The notes under the pieces: generated by a model
What the model was told of the DNA's origin: nothing
Database searches by the model: none
What the model saw: only the letters and a program-made list of their open reading frames with translations
Made by a program: the position numbers and the translations under genes
Shown: positions 54,131 through 62,896 of the stretch, piece after piece
Layout: each line of letters opens with the position of its first letter
Numbering within the stretch: the first letter of the stretch is position 1
NCBI GenBank assembly: GCA_041389565.1
Contig: JAWKRP010000012.1
Coordinates: 1-64,000 of the forward strand
Source of the DNA: JACKEQ01 sp041389565
GTDB lineage: Bacteria; Myxococcota_A; UBA796; GCA-2862545
Reading direction: 5' to 3'
DNA length: 64,000 nt

Positions 54131-55784
54131 TCAGCCGACGATGCCGTCGGAGCTACCATCGACCGGCGCGACGGCCTCCTTCGGAAGCATCTCGAAGCCC
54201 TTCCTGAGCTTCGCGATGCGTGTGAGCAAGGTGTCGACCTCCTGGCGCGTCTTGCCCAGGCTCTGCGACGCGGGCTCGGCGAACTCCGGCGTCACCCATA
54301 GATGCGCGCGAATCTCGGCCTCCAGACTCGCGACATGCGCCAGCAACTTCACCCGGTAGGCGTCGACCTGCCGATTGACCTCGTCGATGTCGTTGAGACA
54401 GGCATCGATGTACGCGGTCTTCTGGCGGGTCGGCTCCATGAAGGGAGCCAGGAGACCTCCACAGGTTGCCAGTTCGCGGAGTTCGCGATGTACGCATCGC
54501 GTTTGTCCCAGTGCTGGAAGTGCTGATCATTTGTGGTGCTTGTCTCGCACCAACATCTGGTCCAGCTCCGCCAGCGTGAAGCCCTGGCCGCCGTTGGTGC
54601 GATCACGAACTTCGTTCCATGACCAGTGGTCGCGCCGGATTTGTGCCCCGGGAGGAGCGAGGAAGAGCGGCTCGGCACCTCGTTTCGCTTGCGCCGTTCC
54701 GCTGGTAACCGTGGGCTTTGCCATCCGAACCCTTGAACAGGGGCCGTCCTTGGGCGTCGCGAACCTGGGACCGGCTGTCCTGGTCCTGCTTGAGCTTGCC
54801 TTCCCAGGACACGACGATGCGGGTCAGGCGCGAGGGATCCATCGCCGCGCTGGCACCCACGCGCGCGGCGTACCACTGGTAGAGCACTTCCCGGCTCTCC
54901 GGCTCATCCCACAGACAGTGCTGGAGCAGCCAGCAGTCCCAGATCGACACGGACGACCGGCCGTTCGTCAGCGCGGCGACCTGGAGCAGCTTGACGACCT
55001 TGCGCCAACGCCGGTCGGAGACCTGGATTCCCTCGGCGCTGCACCAGTCGCGTAGGTCGCACAGGAGGGCGACGATGTCGTCCATTACGACGGCCCTGAG
55101 CCGCCCGTTACACCTCCAGCACTTGGTCCGCGGTGAGCCGCTGCACGAGGGTCGACGGTGAAGGATCGCCACGGATCGAGCAACGTCGGGAACCCCTCCT
55201 TCGAGACCGGGCCGACGTGCAGTCGGAGAAGGAAGCGGTCGAACAGCGCATGGAAAGCTCCTCGCCGTCCGGCAGCTCGTTGCTCGCGCCTGACCGCGAT
55301 AGGCAGTGTGACCTCTCGCTGAACCCCGTTGTCGAACTCCCGCTCGTTCAAGAGCGTCAGGAGTGCGTTCAGGATCGCGCTGTTGGCCTTGAAGATCTCG
55401 TCCAGGAACGCGATCGACGCGGTGGGCAGGTACGCCTTGGTGAGTCGCTCGTACCGATCCTCTTCGAGCCCCTTGATGGAGAGCGGCCCGAAGAGCTCTT
55501 CAGGCACCGTGAAACGAGTGAGGAGGCGCTCGAAGTACGTGGCGCCCTCGAAGGCGACGTGAAGGCGGCGCGCGACCAGGCCTTCGCGGTCCCCGGCGGA
55601 CCGATGAACAGGTGCTCACCAGCGAGGGCCGCGATGAGCGCCAGCCGGACGGCGACGTCACGTTCCACGAGGCCGGTGAGAAGGCTGTCTCTCAGGCCGC
55701 CCGGAGCCGTTCCAGTGAGTTCACCGCGACCCGCCGCCCGAGGTGGAAGGCGTGTTGTTCGTGGGTAGGAAGGTTCTGCGTCAT
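54131..55784 (-). pseudogene. RavA-like MoxR AAA+ ATPase, frame-disrupted
   Basis: The ATG at 55784 has GAGG 5-6 bp upstream. Conserved blocks appear in order but in shifting frames: LTGLVERDVAVRLALIAALAGEHLFIGPPGTAK (Walker A), PEELFGPLSIKGLEEDRYERLTKAYLPTA, IAFLDEIFKANSAILNALLTLLNERE (Walker B), LFDRFLLRLHVGPVS, VSDRRWRKVVKLLQVAALTNGR, DCWLLQHCLWDEPE, and the C-terminal WSWNEVRDRTNGGQGFTLAELD. At least seven frame changes are needed in 1.65 kb, the first at about 55,690 (in-frame TGA). The blocks themselves are well kept, so decay is recent or the indels are sequence errors. Confidence 0.85.
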
Positions 55785-55795
55785 GTTTGCCTCGA

Positions 55796-55969
55796 TCAGC
55801 GAGAACCGGCCTTGCCGCTGCCGCTGTGGTGGTCGCCCTTGCTAGGGCCGTGGTTCGGGTTGAGCTGGTTGGACCGGTTGTCCTGCGCCGCCTCGTGCGC
55901 GGCGTTGTTCGGATTCTTGACGTTCGCACGCTGATCGTTCGGGGACTTCCGTTTGTCGTTGTCAGGCGC
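55796..55969 (-). pseudogene. Small Asn/Pro-rich protein remnant
   Basis: About 57 codons ending at 55796. Typical text is RANVKNPNNAAHEAAQDNRSNQL followed by NPNHGPSKGDHH, a hydrophilic composition seen in small accessory proteins near mobile genes. No ATG or GTG is found at a sensible place, so the 5' end is probably broken like its neighbours. It ends 11 bp before the RavA-like start. Confidence 0.4.
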
Positions 55970-56051
55970 GGATCTCCTTGGCGGCCGACTGCTGGTGGCC
56001 CCGCGACTCCAGAGTGCTTCTGCGGCGGGGCCGATACCCTCCCCGACTTCT

Positions 56052-56801
56052 TCACCCAGACAACCAACGCTCTACGTCCTGCGTCGAGCGCCATGATTCG
56101 GGCACCGGCTCGCGCCGGCGGAGCGCCCTCGCATGGTTGCGAACGGCCTCAAGTCGCCCTGGGAGGCGGCTGGACCATTCCGGGTTCCAACGCGGGAACG
56201 CCGCCGGACGGAGAACACCCTCGACGGCGGCGGGTGTCGCGCGGTCATCAACCAGCAGATGACCATAGGAACAGGTCAGCGGCACCCGCTCGTCCCCGTT
56301 GGCGTCGAGGTGCACCACCAGTGCCTCGACCACCCACCCGGACAAGTGGGGCACGTTCCCGCCCCGAGACCACAGCGAGTGCCCTTGCTGCCGCCTGCCG
56401 GGCCGCCGGTCGTGGAACGGCTCGGCATCAGGCAGCGGCCGACTTCCCGAATGCCGCGTTCGCAGAGGCGATGTCGACCTTCGGCCGTCCTGGGGCAGCA
56501 GGAAGACGGATCATGACTCAGGATTGTCGCCGACCTGCCCAGCGCCCGCTCGATCTCGGTCCTGAGGCTCCTCCTCTGCGCCTCGGTTACCGGATTGGTC
56601 GACTCGACGCACAGGTCAAGATCGCTGTCGACGATCGCGGTGCCCTTTCGCTGCGATCCCGCCCACCGGACTTGGCTCCTTGGAACGACGCCGCGAGTGA
56701 CCGCGGTGATGTCGGCGATCAAGACGCCCTCGGTTACACCGGTCCGAAACGCGCGCTCACTGTTCGCATAGGCTTCGAAGTAGCCGTTTGCTCGTAATCA
56801 T
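56052..56801 (-). pseudogene. Nucleotidyltransferase-fold protein, frame-disrupted
   Basis: The ATG at 56801 overlaps the upstream stop by 4 bp. After a frame change comes FEAYANSERAFRTGVTEG, then the nucleotidyltransferase active-site motif GSQRKGTAIVDSDLDLCV (GS, then SDLDL). KVDIASANAAF, in another frame, may hold the third acidic residue. The C-terminal 100 residues are helical and hydrophobic (GWVVEALVVHLDA, YGHLLVDDRATPAAVEGVL). It could be a MNT- or CD-NTase-like enzyme. At least two internal frame changes prevent a single product. Confidence 0.68.
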
Positions 56802-57903
56802 GGGGCAATCTCGAAGCCTCGGCTGCGGAGCAGTGGAAGCAGCATCATGAGGCCGGCCTCCTCGCGCGAGAATGACCCGCGACAGGGATCGCCGGCGCGT
56901 GCAGCTTCGAGCGCTACCGTTGCGCGAACATATGGGATGTCCGGCACGGCGGGCAGGGTGTGAATCGCCCGGCGCTCACGCCACGCGCGCATCCGCTCCA
57001 CGCGGAAGGTGAAGGCGCCGTGCTCCTCCGGGCCAATCAACGCCCGACACGTCGTCCAGAGCACACTCGACGGCGCGCAGCCACGATTCGCCGTCCCAGA
57101 CCTCGGTGCCCTTCGTTCGCCGCGCTTGGTGCGGCGCGAGGTGCGCCTCGGTCAGCGCAGCTTCGAGGGCCACCAGTGCAAGCCGTTGCCCATCGGCGAT
57201 CCCCGTTGACAGGCGAACCAGAGGCGCGATTTGACCTGGCGAAACGATGCTGCCACCGAGGGCCGCCACGGGCTTTGCCGTCTCACGACGAGGCGTGGTC
57301 CGCCCCTTGTTCGATCGGACGGTGTCGGTCGGCCGCCGGCGCTGCCAGAGCGCGAGCAGGCTAAACACCAGCAGGGCGTCGCTCGCATCAAAGGTGCCGC
57401 CGCGGGCCATCCCGAACAGCAGCGCGCCCGTCTTGAACAGGGTCCTCCGGTGGTAGAGCCAAGCGTTGGAATGCACGTCGGTAAGGCCGCCGGACACGAT
57501 CCGCGTGATGAGGAGAAGCCACCGGTGATCCATCGTTCCGGGTCGAAGCCCTCTCGAGCTGTTCGCGAGGGTCTTGGGGCTGGTGCCGACGGCGGAGCCG
57601 CGTTCTCCAGCCACCGCGCGACAGTAGAGCCCCCAGGTTTGGCGGGGCGTAGAGCTTTGCGGAGAGTTCCACTGCCGGCGTACCGTCAGCAGGCGGCTCC
57701 GGGGGTGATCGGGCGGGTCAGATGAAGCTCGGAGGCTGCCCACGCAGCCGGCGTCATGAACCGCACGACCGGGTCTCGGCATCCCATGCCTTCCGCTCGC
57801 CCAGGTCCAGAAGAAGCTCCTGGTGCCTACGCCGAGGCCAGATCGCTCGAATGGCCTGGTCGAGTACCGACGACAGGGCGAGCTCGGCGCGGCCGGGCGG
57901 CAT
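56798..57903 (-). pseudogene. Unknown protein, frame-disrupted, second gene of the broken cluster
   Basis: Starts at the ATG at 57903 (MPPGRAELALSSVLDQAIRAIW), 3 bp after the HEPN-like stop. Coding parts then appear in different frames: VRFMTPAAWAASELHLTRPITPG, VELSAKLYAPPNLGALLSRGG, LRPGTMDHRWLLLITRIVSGGL, DALLVFSLLALWQRR, EVWDGESWLRAVECALDDVSG and the last 88 residues to 56798. Four or more frame changes. Not recognised; an aromatic and helical character is all that can be said. Confidence 0.55.
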
Positions 57904-57906
57904 CCG

Positions 57907-58670
57907 CTACACCTTCATGGCGTTGGCCTTGAAGAAGGCCATCAAGCCGTAGATGCGCCGCAAGTAGGTGATGAACTGGCCGAGGTTCGCCAGGACGACG
58001 CCCTCGTCGAGATCGGGGATGACCTGGGGGTGGCCGACGGCGTTCCGAGTGTGCCGGTAGAAGTTGAAGGCGCCGTCCAAGAGTTGATCCAGGTCAGATT
58101 GCAATCTCACCGTCGGTCGGCCGGGGATTTGCGCACTTGTAGGAGCGCTTGAACTCGTCGTACTTGACCGAGATCATCTTGTTGTTTGTGCGGCTCGCGA
58201 AGTTGGTGCGGTTCTTCTCGTCCTCGATCCGGGACGTGTAGGTCTCAATCAACAGCAGGATTGCCTTCTCGCTGGCGGCACCAAGCATGAACGCGGCGGC
58301 CGCGGGGCTATTCGCCTTGTAGCAGCGCAGTGCCTCCTGGAAGTACCACAGCACCACGTCGTCGCAGTCGGGAACCCGCTCCCGGAGCGTCTGGGGAAAT
58401 CGCTCGATCTCGGCGGGCAGCAACATGCCTGGAGCCCCCGACCCCGTCTCGATACTGGCCTTGAGCGCGGCCAGCCATGCCTTCGCGTCCGATTCGGCCC
58501 CTTCGACGTGGAGCTTACCCGTGTTGAACACCACGAGGCTCGCCCGCTTGGCGCCCACCTTCATGGTGAACTTCGTCCCGTACTGGACTTCCCGGTCTCG
58601 TCGTAGTCGGCCCCGCTGTTGGTCAGCGATCCCAGACCCGCTCGCACATACCGGCATCGCCGTTGCCCAT
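57907..58670 (-). pseudogene. HEPN-like protein with N-terminal TBP-like segment, frame-disrupted
   Basis: The ATG at 58670 has GGAGG 6 bp upstream. After one or two frame changes comes a beta segment YGTKFTMKVGAKRASLVVFNTGKLHVEG, similar to the TBP-like lead of some ribonuclease HIII-type proteins. A helical domain follows: VLWYFQEALRCYKANSPAAAAFMLGAASEKAILLLIETY. A further change at about 58,100 leads to FNFYRHTRNAVGHPQV, which holds an Rx4H motif (RNAVGH) as in HEPN ribonuclease domains, and ends with YLRRIYGLMAFFKANAMKV. First gene of the broken leftward cluster. Confidence 0.6.
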
Positions 58671-58773
58671 CGCTCGCCTCCGGTGGCGAGCTTGACTGAC
58701 TGCCACCCCGAAGGCCAGCTATTCACCGAGCGCGCCAGGGCAACCGGAGCAGCACGAACACGGCCGCGCCCTA

Positions 58774-58805
58774 CCTCCTCGCCGAGCCCATTCCCGGCGA
58801 GGAGG
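58774..58805 (-). terminator. Strong hairpin after the replication operon
   Basis: CCTCCTCGCCG, 10-nt loop, CGGCGAGGAGG: eleven perfect pairs, 17 bp past the stop of the TubC-like gene at 58822 when read leftward. There is no U-tract, but position and strength suggest the 3' end of the leftward replication operon, separating it from the broken cluster. Confidence 0.6.
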
Positions 58806-58821
58806 CCCGATGATCTTCCGA

Positions 58822-59223
58822 TCACCGGTGCGGGCCGCCTCCCGGCCGTTCACCTGCCACAGCGGCGGCCTCGGGTTGGACGACAAGTGCTACGCGGGCA
58901 ACGAAGGCGCGCGCGTGCTCAAGGCGCACGAGCCGTTCGGCCTCGCGTTCGGCGGCCTCGCGCGCGAGGCCCCCATCGAACTGCATGATGGCGGCGCGCT
59001 CCTCGAACGCGTCACGGAGGTCCGGCGACCACGCGCCGACGGACGGCGGCGGGCAGGCGCCGGCGCGCAGCAGGGCCACCACGGCCCCGCGCGCGGCGCC
59101 GAGGCGGTGGCGGAGCCCGCCGTCGAGCACGCCGGCGGGCGCCCGGAAGCGGAGCGCGTCGCCGTCCAGCCACAGCACGACGCCGGCCTCGGTGGCGGCG
59201 AGGAGAACGTCGGCGGGGCTCAC
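58822..59223 (-). CDS. Small protein with TubC N-terminal docking-like domain
   Basis: A 133-residue protein. The first 50 residues (VLLAATEAGVVLWLDGDALRFRAPAGVL, then LRHRLGAARGAVVALLRAG) resemble the TubC N-terminal docking fold, which also occurs next to primases in mobile elements. The rest is helical and charged (LAREAAEREAERLVRLEHARAF). The GTG start overlaps the primase stop by 4 bp. It may dock onto the replication protein; this is inference. Confidence 0.68.
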   Translation of the reverse strand: MSPADVLLAATEAGVVLWLDGDALRFRAPAGVLDGGLRHRLGAARGAVVALLRAGACPPPSVGAWSPDLRDAFEERAAIMQFDGGLAREAAEREAERLVRLEHARAFVARVALVVQPEAAAVAGERPGGGPHR

Positions 59224-61691
59224 AGTTCGCCTTCCTCCCAGTCGATCCCGACGTTCGCGTCGAGATCCGACCGGGCTTCCGGGTGGCGGATGGGTGGCGG
59301 TTGTGGCGGATCCCCGATCCGTGACTTTTCGCGATCCGCCACCTCGGGAACACTGTCGGGACCATCGTTCTCACGATGGGTGGCGGTTGGTGGCGCTTGG
59401 ATCGGCTTCCTGTCGCTCAGGCGAGAGGGGTCGCATCCCTCGTAGGCGACATGCGGGATCTGATCCGAATGGTCGGAGTTAGCGGAAAACGCGCCACCCA
59501 TCCGCCACCCGCCACCCGCCACCGGGGTGGTCTCGCCGTCGCGGCGGAGCCGGATGCCGCGCCAGACGCGCACGCCCTTGGCGCCCTTCGCCGCCTCGAA
59601 CCCACGCTCGCGCAGGCCGGAGGCCAAGGATTTCTGCGACCGGGCGCGCTCGCCGTTCGCCTCGCACCACTTGGTGTAGGCGGCGTAGAGCTCGGCGGCG
59701 GGCACCGTGGCCCCTGCCTCGGAGACACAGGACGCCTCGACGAAGCCGCCGAAGGCGTCCATCTCCTCGCGGTAGGACGCTGTGGCGGCCTTTACCTCGT
59801 CGGGCACGCCGAGGCCGTTCTCGCGCCAGGCGAGGCAGCCGCGCACGGCCCACGCGAGGATACCCGGCAGCTCCTCCGCGAGCTTCTGCGTCAACCGCGG
59901 GTCGCGCTCGTGCTCGGGGATGGTGACCGTGAACGGGACGAGCCGGATGCGGCGCCAGATCCCGTGGTCGCTCCCGCCGATCGTCGGCTTGTGGTTCGCC
60001 GCCAGCCAGATCTTGAACTGGGGCTTGAAGTCGAAGAACTCCTTGAACAGGAACCGGGCGGTGATCGTGTCGCCGCCGGTGAGCTGCTTCACGAGCGCCT
60101 CGGCAAGCGGCTTGCCGGCCTCGGCCTCGACGGCGGACACGAACCGCGTGCCGACCAGGCGGGCGATGTCGTTGCGCGCGCCCTCACTGTCGCGCTTGAG
60201 GAAGGTGTTGAAGTCGGCGATGGCGGAGAGGTCGCCGAGCAGCGCGCGGATCGTCTCCAGGAAGGTGGACTTCCCGTTCGCGCCGACACCGTAGAGCAGG
60301 AAGAGGACCTGCTCGTTCGTGTGCCCGGTGAGCGCGTACCCGATGGCGCGCTGGAGGAAGGCGACGAGGGCCTCGTTCCCTCCCATCGCTCGCAGCAGGA
60401 ACGCCTCCCAGCGGGGGCAGGTCGCGTTCGCGTCGAAGGCCACCGGCGCGAGCCGGGTGAGCCAGTCGTCGCGGTGGTGCGGGCGGAGCTCGCCGGTGCG
60501 GAGGTCGAGCGTCCCGTTGGCGACGTTGAGCAGGTCGACGTCGCGGTCGAGGTCGTCGGTCGAGACCGGGAGGAGCGACTGGGCGATGTTGAGCATCGCG
60601 GCGATCCGCGCCGACGACTCGCTGTCGAGCGCGTGCTTCAACAGCTCGCCGCGCTGGTCCTCGTCGGGGACCTTCTCCGCCTCGGCGGCGGTGGCGCGTA
60701 GGGTGGCGAGCGCGCCGCGCGTGGCCTCGCCGCTCGTGTCGCGCAGCCAGCGCACGCCGTCGTAGTGGTACCAGCTCCCCCAGGCATGGACGAACGCGAA
60801 GCGCGCCCCGTGGAGGGACTGGAAGCGCTCGGCGTTGCCGGCGTCGGTCGTGTTGAGCGTGATGAGCGGCGACGCCGGGTCGTAGCGGAGCAGGCTGTCG
60901 ACGATGGCGACGACCTCGTCCTCCGGCAGCGGCGGCACGCACCGAGCGACGTTCGCGGCGTGCAGGGACGCGAGCAGCTCGTCGCGGCCGGCACCCCGAC
61001 GACGCAGCCCGCCGCCGAGGCGCATGAGCCCCGCGTTGCGCTCACCCTCGGCGATCGCCGCGCCGGGATCCGCCTTCCGGCCGCGCCCTCGGGGCCGCAT
61101 CGCGGAGGCGGACAGCGCGCGGTCCACGTCGAGGGGGCGTCCATCGACGACGCGGACCCAGGCGTGCTCCAGGCGTTCGGGCGGGCACGACGCGACGTAC
61201 CAGAGGCGGCTGATGTCGCGTGCGTTGGCGTCGGCGACGCGACCCAGCGCCGCGTTCGCCGCGAGCCACACAGGCTCGTACTCATCGGGCAGGATCGGGC
61301 GCGAGACGAGGACGACGACGCGGAAGCAGACGTCGTCCGGGCCTTCCGCGTGATGGCTGAAGGACGTGTAGCCCACGAGCGCCCAGCCGCGCGCCCGGAG
61401 CTTCTGCCAGACCTGGTCCGCCACGTTGGCGGCCAGGTGATCGAAGTCGAGCACCAGCGCCGTCGCGCACCGGACCCCGCGCTTGCCGCGCGTCGCGCCG
61501 TCCTCGTAGACGAGGGGCGAGAACGCGGGCGTGCCCTTCTTCTCGACGCGCGTGACGTGCTGCGCGCCGACGAGGTCGAGCACCGACCCCTCCCACGGGG
61601 TCGGCGCACGCGAACGCTCGTCCTTGAAGCGGACGGCGCGGACGGTCGCGCGCTCGACGCGCGCGACCTCGGTGGTCGGCTGATCGGACAC
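59220..61691 (-). CDS. Phage/plasmid primase-helicase (D5-like, SF3)
   Basis: An 823-residue replication protein. The N-terminal primase-polymerase-like part (about 45-200) has ALVLDFDH and SFSHHAEGPDDVCFRVVVLVSRPI. A D5_N-type region follows (about 370-460; NVANGTLDLRTGELRPHHRDDWLTR). The SF3 helicase has Walker A GVGANGKSTFLETI near residue 467, IADFNTFLKR, and GGSDHGIWRRIRLVPF near residue 570. The C-terminal 100 residues are low-complexity Pro/Asp/Glu. The GTG at 61691 is the best start. Typical of phages, satellites and integrative plasmids. It opens and primes the element's own origin; repeats near its 3' end may be that origin. Confidence 0.92.
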   Translation of the reverse strand: MSDQPTTEVARVERATVRAVRFKDERSRAPTPWEGSVLDLVGAQHVTRVEKKGTPAFSPLVYEDGATRGKRGVRCATALVLDFDHLAANVADQVWQKLRARGWALVGYTSFSHHAEGPDDVCFRVVVLVSRPILPDEYEPVWLAANAALGRVADANARDISRLWYVASCPPERLEHAWVRVVDGRPLDVDRALSASAMRPRGRGRKADPGAAIAEGERNAGLMRLGGGLRRRGAGRDELLASLHAANVARCVPPLPEDEVVAIVDSLLRYDPASPLITLNTTDAGNAERFQSLHGARFAFVHAWGSWYHYDGVRWLRDTSGEATRGALATLRATAAEAEKVPDEDQRGELLKHALDSESSARIAAMLNIAQSLLPVSTDDLDRDVDLLNVANGTLDLRTGELRPHHRDDWLTRLAPVAFDANATCPRWEAFLLRAMGGNEALVAFLQRAIGYALTGHTNEQVLFLLYGVGANGKSTFLETIRALLGDLSAIADFNTFLKRDSEGARNDIARLVGTRFVSAVEAEAGKPLAEALVKQLTGGDTITARFLFKEFFDFKPQFKIWLAANHKPTIGGSDHGIWRRIRLVPFTVTIPEHERDPRLTQKLAEELPGILAWAVRGCLAWRENGLGVPDEVKAATASYREEMDAFGGFVEASCVSEAGATVPAAELYAAYTKWCEANGERARSQKSLASGLRERGFEAAKGAKGVRVWRGIRLRRDGETTPVAGGGWRMGGAFSANSDHSDQIPHVAYEGCDPSRLSDRKPIQAPPTATHRENDGPDSVPEVADREKSRIGDPPQPPPIRHPEARSDLDANVGIDWEEGEL
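59281..59524. repeat. Iteron-like GGGTGGCGG repeats in two opposed clusters
   Basis: GGGTGGCGG lies at 59281, 59292 and 59378 on the plus strand. The complement CCGCCACCC lies at 59502 and 59509, followed by a near-copy at 59516. All are inside the 3' end of the primase gene and fall in different codon phases. They could be replication iterons or form long-range stems; a purely coding origin is not excluded. Confidence 0.5.
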
Positions 61692-61711
61692 GGTGGCTCC
61701 TCCGGGTCCGA

Positions 61712-62650
61712 TCAGGTGTCGTCGACGGGCGAGAGCCCAGCTGCGCTGAGGGCCGCCTCGATGAGCGACTTCCCATCGGCGTTGTAGACGAACGTGAACA
61801 CCGTCCGGTCGTGCCCGCGGGCCTTGTTGATGACCTGCTTGCTGAACCGGACGTCGCCCCGGATGCCGAGCGCGGTGATGACCTTGCCGATCCGCTGGAC
61901 CGGCACGCCCCACTTCGCGGCGAGCTCCGACGGGCTGGTCCACGACTCCGACACCGCCGGCTTGAGCGCCGACAAGTCACGGCCGAGCGCGATCTCCGCC
62001 GCCGTGACCTCCAGCGAGGCGGCCACGTCGCGGTCCACGACGCCATCGGCGGCGAGCGCGTCCACGGTGCGGTGCAGCGTGTCGACCTGGAGCTTGCGCG
62101 CGCAGTAGTCGACCCACTTCTCGCGGGTGCTCGCCTGGCGGGTGAGGCGCTCCTCCCGACGCAGGGCGAGCGCGGTCGACGGCTCGGGCGCCGGCGCCGC
62201 GAGGGCGACGACGAACACCGTCTCCTCGACGACCGTGGCACCCCGAGGCGAGTACGCGCCGGTGCGAACGAGCTGCGGGAGGACCTCGTCGACGAGGAAC
62301 CGCCGGAGCCGGACGCCGATCGGCTTGTTCGTCTTGGTGAGGACGAGGTGCAGGCCGGGCTCCAGCAGGAGCATCAGCCCGCCCGCGCGACTCGGTACCT
62401 CCGGGGTACCGAGTCCGACGGCGGCCTTGAACGCGGCGAGCTCCTCGCCGGAGAGCAGGACGTAGTCCTTGCCTTCGATGAACTCGGCGCCCCACTCGCG
62501 GGTGATGCGGGTGACGAGGCGCTTGCCGTTCCCGGCGTAGCCGAGCCGACGGCCCATCTCGCGGGCGACCCAGGCGGGCTTGCCGTCCCAGGTCAGCGTG
62601 GTCAGGGGCTCACCCTCGAAGGGGAGCGTCAGAGCGTGGATCTGGGCCAT
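61712..62650 (-). CDS. BRO-family N-terminal-domain phage antirepressor-like protein
   Basis: A 312-residue protein. The first 130 residues form a Bro-N domain (LPFEGEPLTTLTWDGKPAWVAREMGRRLGYA, GKDYVLLSGEELAAFK, LVLTKTNKPIGVRLRRFLVDEVLPQLVRTGAYS). Such domains are found in phage antirepressors that bind DNA. The C-terminal 130 residues carry another HTH-like part (SPSELAAKWGVPVQRIGKVITALGI). It starts 3 bp after the 80-residue gene and ends 20 bp before the primase start, so it is in the replication operon. Contains palindrome copy 3. Confidence 0.85.
   Translation of the reverse strand: MAQIHALTLPFEGEPLTTLTWDGKPAWVAREMGRRLGYAGNGKRLVTRITREWGAEFIEGKDYVLLSGEELAAFKAAVGLGTPEVPSRAGGLMLLLEPGLHLVLTKTNKPIGVRLRRFLVDEVLPQLVRTGAYSPRGATVVEETVFVVALAAPAPEPSTALALRREERLTRQASTREKWVDYCARKLQVDTLHRTVDALAADGVVDRDVAASLEVTAAEIALGRDLSALKPAVSESWTSPSELAAKWGVPVQRIGKVITALGIRGDVRFSKQVINKARGHDRTVFTFVYNADGKSLIEAALSAAGLSPVDDT
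62390..62414. repeat. 25-bp palindrome, copy 3 of 3
   Basis: ACTCGGTACC, spacer TCCGG, GGTACCGAGT: perfect 10-bp arms with the same 5-nt spacing as copy 1. It lies inside the BRO-type antirepressor gene. Confidence 0.85.
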
Positions 62651-62653
62651 CGT

Positions 62654-62896
62654 TCACCCCGCGTCCACGAAGGGGTGGTCGTCGAGGGCGAGGTCGGCCC
62701 AGGGGCCCTTGCCGTTGGCGGCATCCTCGCGCGCCCAACGCTCGAGCACGCCGAAGAACCCGTGGAGGTTCTCGGCCATCTCGCGCGCGTCGTCGCGACC
62801 AATCGGGTCGGGCGAGTAGGGCTGGAAGGCGGTGGCGAGGTCGTCGAGGACCTCGTCGGAGGGGCCCTGGTGGGCCAGGAAGGTGGGGCGGCTCAT
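62654..62896 (-). CDS. Unknown 80-residue protein
   Basis: A small acidic, helical protein (SDEVLDDLATAFQPYSPD, DAREMAENLHGFFGVLERWAREDAANG). No family recognised. The start at 62896 has a run of G (GGGGGG) about 7 bp upstream that lies in the 3' arm of a hairpin. First gene before the antirepressor, 3 bp apart. Confidence 0.65.
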   Translation of the reverse strand: MSRPTFLAHQGPSDEVLDDLATAFQPYSPDPIGRDDAREMAENLHGFFGVLERWAREDAANGKGPWADLALDDHPFVDAG

